Assembly: GCF_020193655.1 (NCBI RefSeq) | Contig: NZ_JADYVE010000010.1 | Span: 124,001-188,000, forward strand | Direction of reading: 5' to 3' | Length of the DNA: 64,000 nt | Origin: Ensifer sp. IC3342 | GTDB lineage: Bacteria > Pseudomonadota > Alphaproteobacteria > Rhizobiales > Rhizobiaceae | Made by a program: the position numbers and the translations under genes | Shown: piece by piece, positions 43,152-52,147 of the stretch | Layout of the letters: the number at the start of each line of letters is the position of its first letter | Position numbering within the stretch: position 1 is the first letter of the stretch | The notes under the pieces: model-generated | Told to the model about the DNA's origin: nothing | Databases searched by the model: none | The model's input: the letters and a program-made list of their open reading frames with translations, nothing else

Positions 43152-43811
43152 ATGACCGGAATAAGCCTCGACAAGACAGTCGCAACGATCGCCGCGGAAT
43201 TGCCAGGGGCCGCGGAACTCTTCCGCCGCCATGACATCAGCTTTTGTTGCGGCGGCAACGTGCGGCTCTCGGAGGCTGCGGTTAAGGCCGGCCTCGCACC
43301 GTCGGCGCTGCTTTCCGAACTTGAGGCGCTGGTCGAGGCGGCAAGACGGGACGCACCTGAAGACACCCCGGATCTCATCGCGCATATCCTTGCCAGATAT
43401 CACGAAACGCATCGCTCCGAACTCACCTGGCTAATTCCGCTCGCGCAGAAAGTGGAGCGGGTACATGCCGACCATCCATCGGCGCCAATCGGGCTTTCGC
43501 AGGCGCTGGAGCGTCTGCGGAACGAGCTTGAGGGCCATATGGTAAAGGAAGAACTGGTACTCTTCCCGATGATGCGGTCCGGCGGCAGCGATACGATCGT
43601 GCATCCGATCGCGCAGATGCGGCATGAGCATGATGACGAGGCGGAGCACCTCCGGACGATCGAGCACCTGACCCATGGCCTCTCGCTACCGGCCGGAGCC
43701 TGTGGCTCATGGACTGCGCTCTATACGGGGCTGCGCAAGTTCACCGACGACCTCGTAGCTCATATGCACCTCGAAAACGCCGTGCTGTTTCCGCGTTTCG
43801 AACCGGCATGA
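43152..43811 (+). CDS. Di-iron Fe-S cluster repair protein (RIC; ScdA/YtfE/DnrN family)
   Basis: This 219-residue cytoplasmic protein helps repair iron-sulfur clusters damaged by nitric oxide or oxidants. An N-terminal ScdA domain has FRRHDISFCCGG (Cys-Cys near residue 32). The C-terminal hemerythrin-like domain has iron ligands in ARYHETHRSEL, LEGHMVKEELVLFP, MRHEHDDEAEH and VAHMHLENAVLFPRF. It is first in a rightward operon with nnrS and the DUF6522-like gene, and an FNR/NnrR-type box precedes it. Confidence 0.92.
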   Translation: MTGISLDKTVATIAAELPGAAELFRRHDISFCCGGNVRLSEAAVKAGLAPSALLSELEALVEAARRDAPEDTPDLIAHILARYHETHRSELTWLIPLAQKVERVHADHPSAPIGLSQALERLRNELEGHMVKEELVLFPMMRSGGSDTIVHPIAQMRHEHDDEAEHLRTIEHLTHGLSLPAGACGSWTALYTGLRKFTDDLVAHMHLENAVLFPRFEPA

Positions 43812-43821
43812 CAGGCCCCGG

Positions 43822-45090
43822 ATGACGGTTGCCGTGCCGAAGATCTGGATATCCGTCTGGCAGGCGCCTTACCGTCCCTTGTTTCTTCTGGCGGGACTGT
43901 GGGCCTTGGTCGCGCCCGCAGTCTGGCTGCTCCCGGAGGGAACAGGTCCGGAGCCTATCGCCTGGCATCGCCATGAACTTCTCTTCGGCATGACCAGCGC
44001 TGCGGCGGGGGGCTATCTTCTGACGGCCTTGCCTTCCTGGACGAAAAGCGGCCCCGTCCCGTCTGCCGTCACACTCTTCGTCACCTGCCTCTGGTGTGCC
44101 GCCCGTCTGACGGCCGTATTTTCAGACCACCTGCCATTCGTCGTTGCGGCGGTCGGGGCATCCGCCTATTTCGTCTGCCTGACAGTGATCCTGACGCACG
44201 CCGTGGTGTCGTCCGGGGCCTGGCATCGGCTCTGGGCACCGCTCGCCATGGCCGCGCTCGGCGCCAATGCCCTTTCCCTTGTCGCTCAAGGCGTGAGCAT
44301 CATGAGCACGCCGCTCTTGTATATTGTCTTGATCATTCTGGTCGGCGGACGCGCCGTACCAGCTTTTACCCGTCGATGGCTCGACAGGACAGGTGCGGGG
44401 CCCCTTCGCGATCGGCCCGCGCTTTCGTACCTGGCAACAGCCGGCGTCCTCGCCACCGCGTCTATCGAAGTTTTCCGTCAGCATCCGGTATCGGGCTACG
44501 TGCTGATGTTTTCCGGTGTTCTGCTGGCGCTGCAGATAACGGGATGGCAAAGCGTTAGCACATATCGTTATCCCGCCTTGTTCATGTTGCATCTTGCTTT
44601 TGCCTGGACACCGGCGGGTCTCATTCTGACCGGTCTTGCGGCTGTCTCTCCCGACCAGATTGCGCCTGCCGCCGCTCTGCATGCGTTGACCATGGGTGCC
44701 ATGGGAACGATGATGGCCGCCATAATGATGCGCTCGGCCATGAGACGAGATGGCGCGGGCCTGATCGCTAATGGGACTATGGCGTGTGCGATCGGCCTTG
44801 TATCCCTTTCCGCGCTGTTGCGCGTGCTTGCCGGATTACCGGGCGAGGCGCACGTCGACGCCGTGGTTGCCGCTGCGATCTGCTGGATGGCGGCCTGGAC
44901 GCTCTTCCTGGTCGCCTACATACCAGCCCTGATGGGTCCTGTTCCGCGGCCGGTATTCAGCGCAGCAATCGGCGACCGCGCCGAGCGGATTGCGCCATTC
45001 GATCGGGGTGTTGATCGGCCCGATGAACGCACGATTTGTCGCTCCGGTCTCAATCGACGGTGCAGCGAACGAACCCTTAGCAACGACTGA
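43822..45090 (+). CDS. nnrS: NnrS family membrane protein
   Basis: This 422-residue protein has about twelve membrane helices. NnrS proteins contain heme and copper and protect cells against nitric oxide during denitrification. The early segment PLFLLAGLWALVAPAVWLLPEG, WHRHELLFGMTSAAAGGYLLTALPSWT (in part; His ligands) and HALTMGAMGTMMAAIMMR are family markers. It starts ten bases after the repair gene stop and is followed by the DUF6522-like gene. The C-terminal 35 residues are polar and unlike the rest. Confidence 0.92.
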   Translation: MTVAVPKIWISVWQAPYRPLFLLAGLWALVAPAVWLLPEGTGPEPIAWHRHELLFGMTSAAAGGYLLTALPSWTKSGPVPSAVTLFVTCLWCAARLTAVFSDHLPFVVAAVGASAYFVCLTVILTHAVVSSGAWHRLWAPLAMAALGANALSLVAQGVSIMSTPLLYIVLIILVGGRAVPAFTRRWLDRTGAGPLRDRPALSYLATAGVLATASIEVFRQHPVSGYVLMFSGVLLALQITGWQSVSTYRYPALFMLHLAFAWTPAGLILTGLAAVSPDQIAPAAALHALTMGAMGTMMAAIMMRSAMRRDGAGLIANGTMACAIGLVSLSALLRVLAGLPGEAHVDAVVAAAICWMAAWTLFLVAYIPALMGPVPRPVFSAAIGDRAERIAPFDRGVDRPDERTICRSGLNRRCSERTLSND

Positions 45091-45107
45091 ATCGCGGTAG
45101 AAAGCCA

Positions 45108-45374
45108 ATGCGCATCGAACGCAATCAAACCGGAGACTTCATATTGGAATCCAGCGAGCTCGCAGATCGGTTCGGACTGTCGAGCGATGAGTTCCGCCAA
45201 CACATGAGGAGAGGCTCGGTAATGAGCATGGTCGAACGCGGCGAGGCCGAGGATGCCGGCACGTGCCGCCTCAACGTAAAGCTCGGAAACCGGGTCTGGC
45301 GGGCTGTCCTGGACAGCCAAGGTCGGGTCGCGAGCGAAGAAATGACCATTCTGCGCAACCGCGTGCGGCCCTGA
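45108..45374 (+). CDS. DUF6522-like protein
   Basis: This 88-residue cytoplasmic protein has the layout DFILESSELADRFGLSSDEFRQHM, SMVERGEAEDAGTCRLNVKLGNRVWRAVLD and a final ILRNRVRP. This type is found repeatedly beside nnrS and related nitrogen-oxide genes; I assign it to DUF6522 from memory. One Cys lies in the centre. It ends the operon, directly before a palindromic repeat. The function is unknown; a helper of nitric oxide defence is inferred only from neighbours. Confidence 0.72.
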   Translation: MRIERNQTGDFILESSELADRFGLSSDEFRQHMRRGSVMSMVERGEAEDAGTCRLNVKLGNRVWRAVLDSQGRVASEEMTILRNRVRP

Positions 45375-45376
45375 CA

Positions 45377-45470
45377 CTACAGGGCCGCGCGTCCTATCAG
45401 ATGCGCGAATGCGCTGTATCCATTTACTTATGTTTTTCTCCTTAAATCGGCTACGATTTAGGGAGATGCA
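45377..45470. repeat. Dispersed rhizobial intergenic repeat, copy 2
   Basis: This is the reverse-oriented counterpart of the element at 15342-15434: a CTACAG...GCGCTGTA hairpin enclosing CGCGCGTCC and GATGCGCG, a linker containing TTTACTTATG, then TCTCCTTAAATCG with CGATTTAGGGAGA. It lies exactly between the convergent DUF6522-like and nosX genes and could terminate both transcripts. Confidence 0.75.
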
Positions 45471-45550
45471 CAGGTGCGGTGAGCTTACAGATCATCACCG
45501 CACGAATGGATCTTGGCCGCACTCCCCCTTCGTCCCCGATCTAACCCAAC

Positions 45551-46546
45551 CTACCCGAAGCGGGTGCGTTCACCTGAGATGGAAACGAGGTCAACGGCAA
45601 TATCAGGATGTCGCTCGCTCACGAGGCGGATGTCGGACATATCCATCAGGCTGAATGCGGTTGAGAAGGCGTCCGCCTCCGCGGCTGTCTGGGCTATGAC
45701 ACTGACCCTCTTGAACAGTCTTGGCGTTTGGCCGCTGTGCGGGTCGACGATGTGGCCGAAGCGGTTGGAGCCGCCGAAAAGAAGGCCGTCCTGGCTCGAA
45801 GTGGCGACGGCCTTGTTGACGATGTCCAGAACGTCGTCCGGTACCGGCGCATCTTCCGTCGAAGCAAGACCGACCCGCCATGGGCTGCCGTCACTCTGCG
45901 CTCCGATTGCCCGCGTTTCCCCCATGCTGACGAGGCTGTTTGCGATGCCGCCGTCCTTGAGCAGCGCGACGATGCGGTCGGTTATGTAGCCCTGCGCGAC
46001 GCCGTTCAGCGTCAGCGCCATTCCTGGCCGCGTAAACACCACGCGGTCGCGGCCGAGCCTGACCTTGTCGAAACCGACCCGCGCCAACGCCTGCCCCCTC
46101 GCGTCATCGGACGGACCCGCGGGATCAGCGCCCTCGACGGAGAAATGCCGTGCGTAAAGCGCCCACAGCGGCTGGACGGTAGGGTCGAAGGCGCCGTTCG
46201 TCGCCTCCCAGTATTTGCGGCACGCCTCAAGCAGCCGCACGAGATCGGAAGGCGGAGCGGCAATCGCTCCCGCCCGGTTCAGCTCCGAGAGGACCGAGTC
46301 ACTCCGGTATAGGCTGAACACGCTCTCGAGCCGTGAGACTTCCGCGACAACGCGGTCGATCAGACGGGTGGCCTGTGCCTCGTCATCCAAGTGCAGGATC
46401 AATGTCGCCGGTGCTCCCAAGGCCCGACCTTTCCAGGTGACCACGGGTGCAGCGGCTTTGGCACGTGTGCTGGCCCCCAGCAATCCAAGTCCGGCAGCGG
46501 CAGCCATGATGCAGATAGCACGGCGGCGTGTAATCGGGTTACCCAT
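45551..46546 (-). CDS. nosX: NosX, FAD:protein FMN transferase (ApbE family)
   Basis: This 331-residue exported protein attaches FMN covalently to NosR, the step needed for N2O reduction. It has a twin-arginine-type signal (ITRRRAICIMAAAAGLGLLG). ApbE motifs are FSLYRSDSVLSELNRAG, WEATNGAFDPTVQPLW, ALTLNGVAQGYITDRI and the C-terminal ATSSQDGLLFGGSNRFGHIVDPHSG (in part). I prefer the ATG at 46546, which overlaps the nosL end by eight bases; a more upstream in-frame ATG at 46603 would add basic residues before the signal. It is the last gene of the nos operon. Confidence 0.92.
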   Translation of the reverse strand: MGNPITRRRAICIMAAAAGLGLLGASTRAKAAAPVVTWKGRALGAPATLILHLDDEAQATRLIDRVVAEVSRLESVFSLYRSDSVLSELNRAGAIAAPPSDLVRLLEACRKYWEATNGAFDPTVQPLWALYARHFSVEGADPAGPSDDARGQALARVGFDKVRLGRDRVVFTRPGMALTLNGVAQGYITDRIVALLKDGGIANSLVSMGETRAIGAQSDGSPWRVGLASTEDAPVPDDVLDIVNKAVATSSQDGLLFGGSNRFGHIVDPHSGQTPRLFKRVSVIAQTAAEADAFSTAFSLMDMSDIRLVSERHPDIAVDLVSISGERTRFG

Positions 46547-47096
46547 GAGTTTGCGCTCTGCTTTGGCTGTCACTTTCCGAAGCCGCGTCCTGATCAGGGG
46601 CATCGGTCCCCAACACGTAGTCCCTCGGAATTTCGGTAAATCCTGTCACCTGCCCGCCGTTCTTCGCGGCGAAATCTCGCGCGGCGCTTTCCTCGAGGAA
46701 CGGTACGGCTTCTTCGGCCCCCATGCCGCTCTTCACGCCGCTGCGGATGACGTAGAACGCCTTCTTCGCATCGATCCAATTCTCCGCACCTGGATCTTCC
46801 CAGCTCTGGGCGGCGCCCATGTCGGAAACATAGATCGCCGCAATGTCCTTCGGCTCCTCCGGCAGCATCGTGAACGCCACGGCGTCGCGCGCCGAGGAGA
46901 ACCAGATCGGCTCGGGAATATCCCGGAGGATCACCTGCCCCTTCGGCCCGGAATGTTCGAGGACATTCATGCCGCAATAGCGCCCCATGGCATCGGCTGT
47001 AAGTGCGTATGGAGCGGGCGTTTTCGCCTCCTCCTTTTCGCAACCGCCGAGGAGAAACACTGCCGTCAGCATTGCCGCTGTGAGCGCCTGCCTCAT
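46539..47096 (-). CDS. nosL: NosL, copper chaperone lipoprotein
   Basis: This 185-residue outer-facing lipoprotein has a lipobox at LLGGC (near residue 19). It delivers Cu(I) to NosZ for assembly of the CuZ centre. The characteristic motif RYCGMNVLEHSGPKGQV (Cys-Gly-Met copper site) and WIDAKKAFYVIRSGVKSGMGA are present. The C-terminal 20 residues are acidic and serine-rich. It overlaps both neighbours by a few bases. Confidence 0.93.
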   Translation of the reverse strand: MRQALTAAMLTAVFLLGGCEKEEAKTPAPYALTADAMGRYCGMNVLEHSGPKGQVILRDIPEPIWFSSARDAVAFTMLPEEPKDIAAIYVSDMGAAQSWEDPGAENWIDAKKAFYVIRSGVKSGMGAEEAVPFLEESAARDFAAKNGGQVTGFTEIPRDYVLGTDAPDQDAASESDSQSRAQTHG

Positions 47097-47920
47097 AATT
47101 CCCTCCTTGAGAAGATCACTGTGGCGAAGCCGAGCGGAGCAAGCGCCCAGAACCCAAGGGCGACAAGCAGAACCGGCGAGGAAAGGCCCGTGTACTCGGC
47201 GACACCCCCCATGGCCGAAAGCGTACTCGCACCGCCGGAACCCAGATTGAGCAGGCGATAGACATCGGTGGGATTGGCGAGCAGGAATGCATTGAGAACG
47301 CCCGTCGGGATCGTCTGCCCCTGAGCGGCAACCAGGCCACCGAGCAGCGCCATGTCATAGATCAGCACGAAAAACAGCCAGACCCCGATGGCGATGCCAC
47401 CAGCCGTGGTCCGTTCGCTCGCCAAGGAACTCGTCAGGTATCCTATTGCGGCGAACACCGCCCCCAGCATGATCGACGACGCGATCATCGATGCGAAGGC
47501 GCGCCAGCTTTCCGGTGCGATCTCGCTTCCCGTCGCCATCAAGGCTATGGCGGCCACGCCGTAGCCGAAGAGCGTCGCAAAGGCGAGTATCGCCAGGTGC
47601 CCGAGGAACTTGCCGAAAACAATCTCGCGGCGTCCGATGGGATAGCTCAGAAGAAGCAGCATCGTCCCTCGCTCCATCTCACCGACAATGGCGTCATGGG
47701 AAAGGAGAAGCGCGATCAAGGGTACGAGGAAGATCGTGAGGCTCGAAAGACTGACGATCACGACATCGAGCCTGTTGACGCCGACCGTGCCGGTCGGCGC
47801 GCTTCCAAGAAACGTCAACGTCAAGGCAAGAGCCGCCATCAGCAGCGTCGTTGCGAGAACCCAACGGTTGCGGGTGCCTTCTTGTATCTCCTTGCAGGCG
47901 ATTGTCAGAACATTTGTCAT
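47093..47920 (-). CDS. nosY: NosY, ABC transporter permease of NosFY
   Basis: This 275-residue inner-membrane protein has six helices and the ABC-2 layout (TIACKEIQEGTRNRWVLATTLLM at the start and a large MERGTMLLLLSYPIGRREIVFGKFLG coupling segment in part). With NosF and NosD it forms the complex that supplies sulfur for CuZ assembly. It overlaps nosF and nosL by four bases each. Confidence 0.93.
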   Translation of the reverse strand: MTNVLTIACKEIQEGTRNRWVLATTLLMAALALTLTFLGSAPTGTVGVNRLDVVIVSLSSLTIFLVPLIALLLSHDAIVGEMERGTMLLLLSYPIGRREIVFGKFLGHLAILAFATLFGYGVAAIALMATGSEIAPESWRAFASMIASSIMLGAVFAAIGYLTSSLASERTTAGGIAIGVWLFFVLIYDMALLGGLVAAQGQTIPTGVLNAFLLANPTDVYRLLNLGSGGASTLSAMGGVAEYTGLSSPVLLVALGFWALAPLGFATVIFSRREL

Positions 47921-48831
47921 TTCGTCACCTGGGCTTTGAGAAAATGGGCGTATAGGTCATCAAGCGTCGGCTCGGTGATCGTCAAACCGGAGATCAGGGC
48001 CGCATCCGCGGTGATGTCGTGCAACAAGCGGATCTTCCGATCCGGCAAGATTTCTGCGTCGAGGACACCGTCCACACTACGGCGCCAGTTCATCCCGCCG
48101 TTCGCCCATTTAGGTGCTGCGTCGATTTGCGAAAGTTTGACGCTGATGCGGGTCGGCAGTTGCGCGATGCGACGCAAATCGTCGAGCGTGCCGTCGGCAA
48201 TCGCCACGCCGTTGTTAATGATGATGAGGCGATCCGTGCGCCCTTCGAGCTCCGTCAGCGCATGCGACGAGAGCAATACCGTGGTGCCCTTGCCGCGCAA
48301 CTCCGCGATCAGATCGTAGAAATTCCTGCGCAGCGCAGGGTCGAGGCCGCTGGTCGGTTCGTCGAGCAGCAGGATCCGTGGCGCACCGAGCAAGGCTTGG
48401 GCGAGGCCGAGGCGCTGACGCATGCCTTTCGAGTAGGTCCGGACGGGTCGGTCGACGGCTTCCTTGGCGAGCCCTACGCGCTCGAAAAGTTCCTGCGCGG
48501 CGGTGGCATCGACGCGCTTCAGTCGCGCGTAGAAGCGCAAGGTCTCGCGTCCCGACAGGGCCATGTTGAACGAGACGCTTTCCGGCAGGTAGCCGAGGCG
48601 CTGACGCACCGCGAAGTCGCCGGTGGCAGGATCCTCGCCGAGGACACGCACTGTCCCGTTCGTCGGCCGGATCAAGCCGAGCATCAGCTTGATAAGTGTG
48701 GTCTTGCCGGCGCCGTTGTGTCCGACGAGCGCGACCGTCTCTCCCGCTCGGAGCGTGAAGGATACGTCCCGGACGACGGTCGACTTCCCATAGCGCTTGG
48801 CTATGCCTGAAACCTGGACGGTCTCATTCAT
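47917..48831 (-). CDS. nosF: NosF, ABC transporter ATPase
   Basis: This 304-residue cytoplasmic ATPase energises the NosDFY complex. Walker A is GHNGAGKTT, the signature is YSKGMRQRL and Walker B is ILLLDEPTSGLD, with a C-terminal domain of about 90 residues. The start at 48831 (MNETVQVSG) overlaps the nosD stop by four bases; the open frame extends upstream but without homology. Confidence 0.93.
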   Translation of the reverse strand: MNETVQVSGIAKRYGKSTVVRDVSFTLRAGETVALVGHNGAGKTTLIKLMLGLIRPTNGTVRVLGEDPATGDFAVRQRLGYLPESVSFNMALSGRETLRFYARLKRVDATAAQELFERVGLAKEAVDRPVRTYSKGMRQRLGLAQALLGAPRILLLDEPTSGLDPALRRNFYDLIAELRGKGTTVLLSSHALTELEGRTDRLIIINNGVAIADGTLDDLRRIAQLPTRISVKLSQIDAAPKWANGGMNWRRSVDGVLDAEILPDRKIRLLHDITADAALISGLTITEPTLDDLYAHFLKAQVTK

Positions 48832-50207
48832 TGTGTAGCTTCCTTGCGTTGGGGCGGGAGCATCAGCGGATGGCTGTCGACGACGCCACCGGGCAGAAGC
48901 GCCGGAAACTGCGCCTGGGCCCAGCGGATGACCTGAACCGCGGGGCTGCTCGTCAGAAGTTTCGCCTGGGGCGAAGTCCAAAGCACCTTGTCGATGAGAT
49001 CGTTGGGCCTATAGGGACTGTCCCCGACGCCGTCCCCGTTGAGATCGAAAGCCGGATTGTCGCTCCAGTAGTTGCCCCAGCCCTCCGCCGACCAATCGAG
49101 GTGGCGCGTTCCGACATATTTGACTTGGTTGCGATTGTTTATGAACGCGTTGCCGCTGATGCTGTTGCCTTCCGATCCTGCAGTGAAGTGAATGCCGATC
49201 GCGCACCCCTCGAACACGTTGTCCCGGAAGCGATTTTTGTTGGCGTTGTAGATGAATACGCATTTTTCCGGACCGAGGCGGCGGTTTCCGTCAGCGATCG
49301 CGGCGCTTTCGTCGGTCTGGGGCATGCCGTGTTCGTTGGATCGGGTTCCTGCCGCCAGCCAGCGCTCGGCCGATTGCAGGCGGCCGACGACGATGTTGCC
49401 GGTGATCTCGGAACCGTTCGCGTAGTTCAGCAGCAGACCATGGTCGCGGTCCCCATCCGAGCGATTGCCTTTTATTTTCAGGCGATTGGAAAACATGATC
49501 GCATAGCCGACGGCGTTGGCTGTCGACACGTTGTTGCTGATCTCGCTATCGTTTGTGTACATGTAATGAATTGCGAAACGCAGGTCGCGGAAGCGATTGC
49601 CGCTGAAGACATTCCGCTTGCTCGCGTTGGTCGAAATTCCGTCGCGCCCGAAGCTGATATCGTTGTCGAGAACCATCGAGCCTGGCGCATTCCATACGGT
49701 GACGCCATTCCCTGATTCACTCAGGCGGCCTTCCTTCAGGCCGGCAATCCGATTTCCCCTGACGATGCTTTCTGATGCTCCGTGAAGGTAGACACCAAAG
49801 AGATTGCCGGTGATCGTGTTGTCCTCGATCACAGCGCGCTTGGCGGTCTTTGCGGCAAAGATCCCCGAATCCAGCTTCGTGAGATCGGTGCCGGAACCGC
49901 TCACCTGAAGGCGGCGAACCGTCACGCCCTCCGCGGTGATTGTGATGACGCTGCCCTTGCCGTTCCCGACGACCGATGCGCTCCCCTGCCCCACGAGTGA
50001 CAAGGCTTTGTCGATCGTGACAGGCCCCTTGTGCTCCCCCGCCTGTAGCGTGATGACGTCGCCGGGTGTCGCCGCGTCGATCACCGCTTGCAGGGGCCGC
50101 CCCTCGTCCGGTGCAATGGAGCGGCTTTCCGCACGCGCGAGCACCGGTAAGGCGGCCAATATGGCCGCCGTCCCGATTCGCATAGTCAGCGTTTGCACGT
50201 TCATCAT
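48828..50207 (-). CDS. nosD: NosD, periplasmic beta-helix protein for CuZ assembly
   Basis: This 459-residue exported protein has a signal peptide ([18 protein letters not shown] after a short lead) and a right-handed parallel beta-helix of about twelve turns with CASH-type repeats such as [15 protein letters not shown] and [19 protein letters not shown]. It works with NosF and NosY in maturing the copper-sulfide site of NosZ. The ATG at 50207 overlaps the nosZ stop; an internal ATG at 50183 just before the signal peptide is also possible. Confidence 0.92.
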   Translation of the reverse strand: MMNVQTLTMRIGTAAILAALPVLARAESRSIAPDEGRPLQAVIDAATPGDVITLQAGEHKGPVTIDKALSLVGQGSASVVGNGKGSVITITAEGVTVRRLQVSGSGTDLTKLDSGIFAAKTAKRAVIEDNTITGNLFGVYLHGASESIVRGNRIAGLKEGRLSESGNGVTVWNAPGSMVLDNDISFGRDGISTNASKRNVFSGNRFRDLRFAIHYMYTNDSEISNNVSTANAVGYAIMFSNRLKIKGNRSDGDRDHGLLLNYANGSEITGNIVVGRLQSAERWLAAGTRSNEHGMPQTDESAAIADGNRRLGPEKCVFIYNANKNRFRDNVFEGCAIGIHFTAGSEGNSISGNAFINNRNQVKYVGTRHLDWSAEGWGNYWSDNPAFDLNGDGVGDSPYRPNDLIDKVLWTSPQAKLLTSSPAVQVIRWAQAQFPALLPGGVVDSHPLMLPPQRKEATQ

Positions 50208-52123
50208 GCTGCCGTGGGTTCGACGAACATGCGTCCCTTCATTTCCATATGCATGGCGTGGCAGAACCACGAGCAATAGTACCAGTAGACACCTGGCTTG
50301 CTGGCCTTGAAGGTGACGGAAGCGGTAGCCTGTGGAGCCACTTCCATGTTGACGCCGTAGTTGACGATGGCGAAACCGTGGGTCAGGTCTTCGACCTCGT
50401 CGATGTTGGTCACGTAGACGGTGACCTCATCACCCTGTTTCACCGTGAAGGTTTCCAGGCCGAAGGCCGGCGCGGAGGAGGTCATATAGACGCGCACCTT
50501 GTTGCCGTCGCGAATGACTTCCGAATCGACCAGCAGATCGATGTTGTCCGCCTTTGCCTGCGCGACCGCGTCTGCAAAGAACGGGTCCTCACGGTTCCAG
50601 ACATGCACGGGGTTGATCTTCGAGGCGTGCACGATCGTCGCGTCATGCGGTTCGGCGAAGGTCGGGTTGTCGTGGACGATGACCATCTCGTCCCCGGAAA
50701 TGTCGATCAGCTGATCGTTTTCCGGCTTCAGAGGGCCAACGTTCAGGTAACGGTCCTTGGAGAACTTATTTAGCGAGATAAGCCATTTGCCGTCAGCGTC
50801 TTTGGTCTGTCCCATGGACGTGTGGTTGTGACCGGGCTGATAGTGGACATCGAGCTTCTGGCGAACGGGATCGACCTTCTCGCCCTGGTAGGCGCGCTTG
50901 GCGTCCTCGATGTTCCATTTGCAGACCTGGCTGTCGATGAACAGCGTCGTGTAGGCGTTGCCCTTGCCATCGTAGGCGGTGTGCAAGGGGCCCAAACCGA
51001 GTTCTGGTTCGGCAACGACAGTGTCGCGTGGCTTGATCTTGTCGTCGAACAGATCGTCGAACTTGCGCACGTCGAAGACGGTCACGGTCGGCGACAGTTT
51101 GCCGTTCGCGACGACGTGGATGCCGTCGGGCGCCGTGTTGATGCCGTGCGGACTGTTCGAAACCGGGATGTAGCGCGTGTAGGGCGAACCCTTGCGGCCG
51201 TCGAGCACCGGCACCCCGCCGATTTCCTTGTAGTCACCCTTGGCAACCGCTTCCTCGATGCGCTTTAGATTGAATACGACGACCCAGTCCTGCTCGCTGG
51301 CCATCATCTCCGCGAGGTTGACGCCCTCTTCGGAGTTGTAGCAGGTGGCAAAGCAGTACTTGCCCTGATAGTCGGCATCGACGTTGTCGAGGTTACCGTC
51401 GACCATGAGCTGCCAGGCCACCTTCATGGTCTCGCCGTCGACAGCGGTGAAGATCGCGCTGTACTGCTTATGGTCGTCCAGAACCTTGCCGTCGTTCGGG
51501 ATCGGCACGCGATCCTCGCCGTTGCAGAAGACGTAGCCGGTCTTCGGATACTTCTGCACCCTGAGCCCGTGAACCGTGTGCTGGTTGGGAAGCTGGATGA
51601 TCTTGTCGCACTTCATCACGTCGAGCCGGATGCGGCAAATGCGTGTATTCGCTTTGTCGTTGGCGAAGAGATAGCGCCCGTCATAGGTCCCGTCGGTGAA
51701 CGAAGGATGTGGGTGGTGAAGATCGCCGTTGAGATAGAGGCCGCCTTGCTCCTTCAGGAATTCCATTGTCTCGGGAAGCAGCCCTTCGGTCAGGATCTTT
51801 CGGCTTTCATTCGTCTGCCCCCAGCCCGTGGCGCTGCACCGGTTGAAGACGGGGATTCGCATCATTTCGCGCATGGAAGGTGCGCCGACGACGCGGACTT
51901 CGCCCGTCTGCCCCGATGAGAAGAAGACGTAGTATTCATCGAGCTCGCCGGGCTTCACCTCGTAGCTGGAGCCGGATGTTTCCTGCGCCTTTGCCGGCGT
52001 AGCGGTGCCGCCCGACAGCGCCAACGCGCCACCGGCTCCCATTGCGCCGGCAGCCGCCACAAACGCGGATGTACCGAGCATTTGTCGTCTGTTCAGACGC
52101 ATTTTGGTTTCATCGTTCGACAT
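50204..52123 (-). CDS. nosZ: NosZ, nitrous oxide reductase (clade I, Tat-exported)
   Basis: This periplasmic enzyme of 639 residues reduces N2O to N2. The signal has the twin-arginine motif LNRRQMLG, which marks clade I. CuZ histidines are visible in [37 protein letters not shown] and EPHDATIVH. The C-terminal cupredoxin domain binds CuA through [12 protein letters not shown] (two Cys, His, Met) and [20 protein letters not shown] precedes the start. It is the second gene of the operon, 24 bases after nosR. The electron donor is likely the pseudoazurin encoded at 55559 or a c-type cytochrome. Confidence 0.98.
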   Translation of the reverse strand: MSNDETKMRLNRRQMLGTSAFVAAAGAMGAGGALALSGGTATPAKAQETSGSSYEVKPGELDEYYVFFSSGQTGEVRVVGAPSMREMMRIPVFNRCSATGWGQTNESRKILTEGLLPETMEFLKEQGGLYLNGDLHHPHPSFTDGTYDGRYLFANDKANTRICRIRLDVMKCDKIIQLPNQHTVHGLRVQKYPKTGYVFCNGEDRVPIPNDGKVLDDHKQYSAIFTAVDGETMKVAWQLMVDGNLDNVDADYQGKYCFATCYNSEEGVNLAEMMASEQDWVVVFNLKRIEEAVAKGDYKEIGGVPVLDGRKGSPYTRYIPVSNSPHGINTAPDGIHVVANGKLSPTVTVFDVRKFDDLFDDKIKPRDTVVAEPELGLGPLHTAYDGKGNAYTTLFIDSQVCKWNIEDAKRAYQGEKVDPVRQKLDVHYQPGHNHTSMGQTKDADGKWLISLNKFSKDRYLNVGPLKPENDQLIDISGDEMVIVHDNPTFAEPHDATIVHASKINPVHVWNREDPFFADAVAQAKADNIDLLVDSEVIRDGNKVRVYMTSSAPAFGLETFTVKQGDEVTVYVTNIDEVEDLTHGFAIVNYGVNMEVAPQATASVTFKASKPGVYWYYCSWFCHAMHMEMKGRMFVEPTAA

Positions 52124-52147
52124 TGTGCCTCTCCTTAGATGTTGGCG

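Noticed and set aside
45360..45480. Possible CRISPR-like or tRNA structure
   Set aside because: The hairpins are two unrelated stems of a dispersed repeat; there is no spacer-repeat array and no cloverleaf or TPsiC signature.
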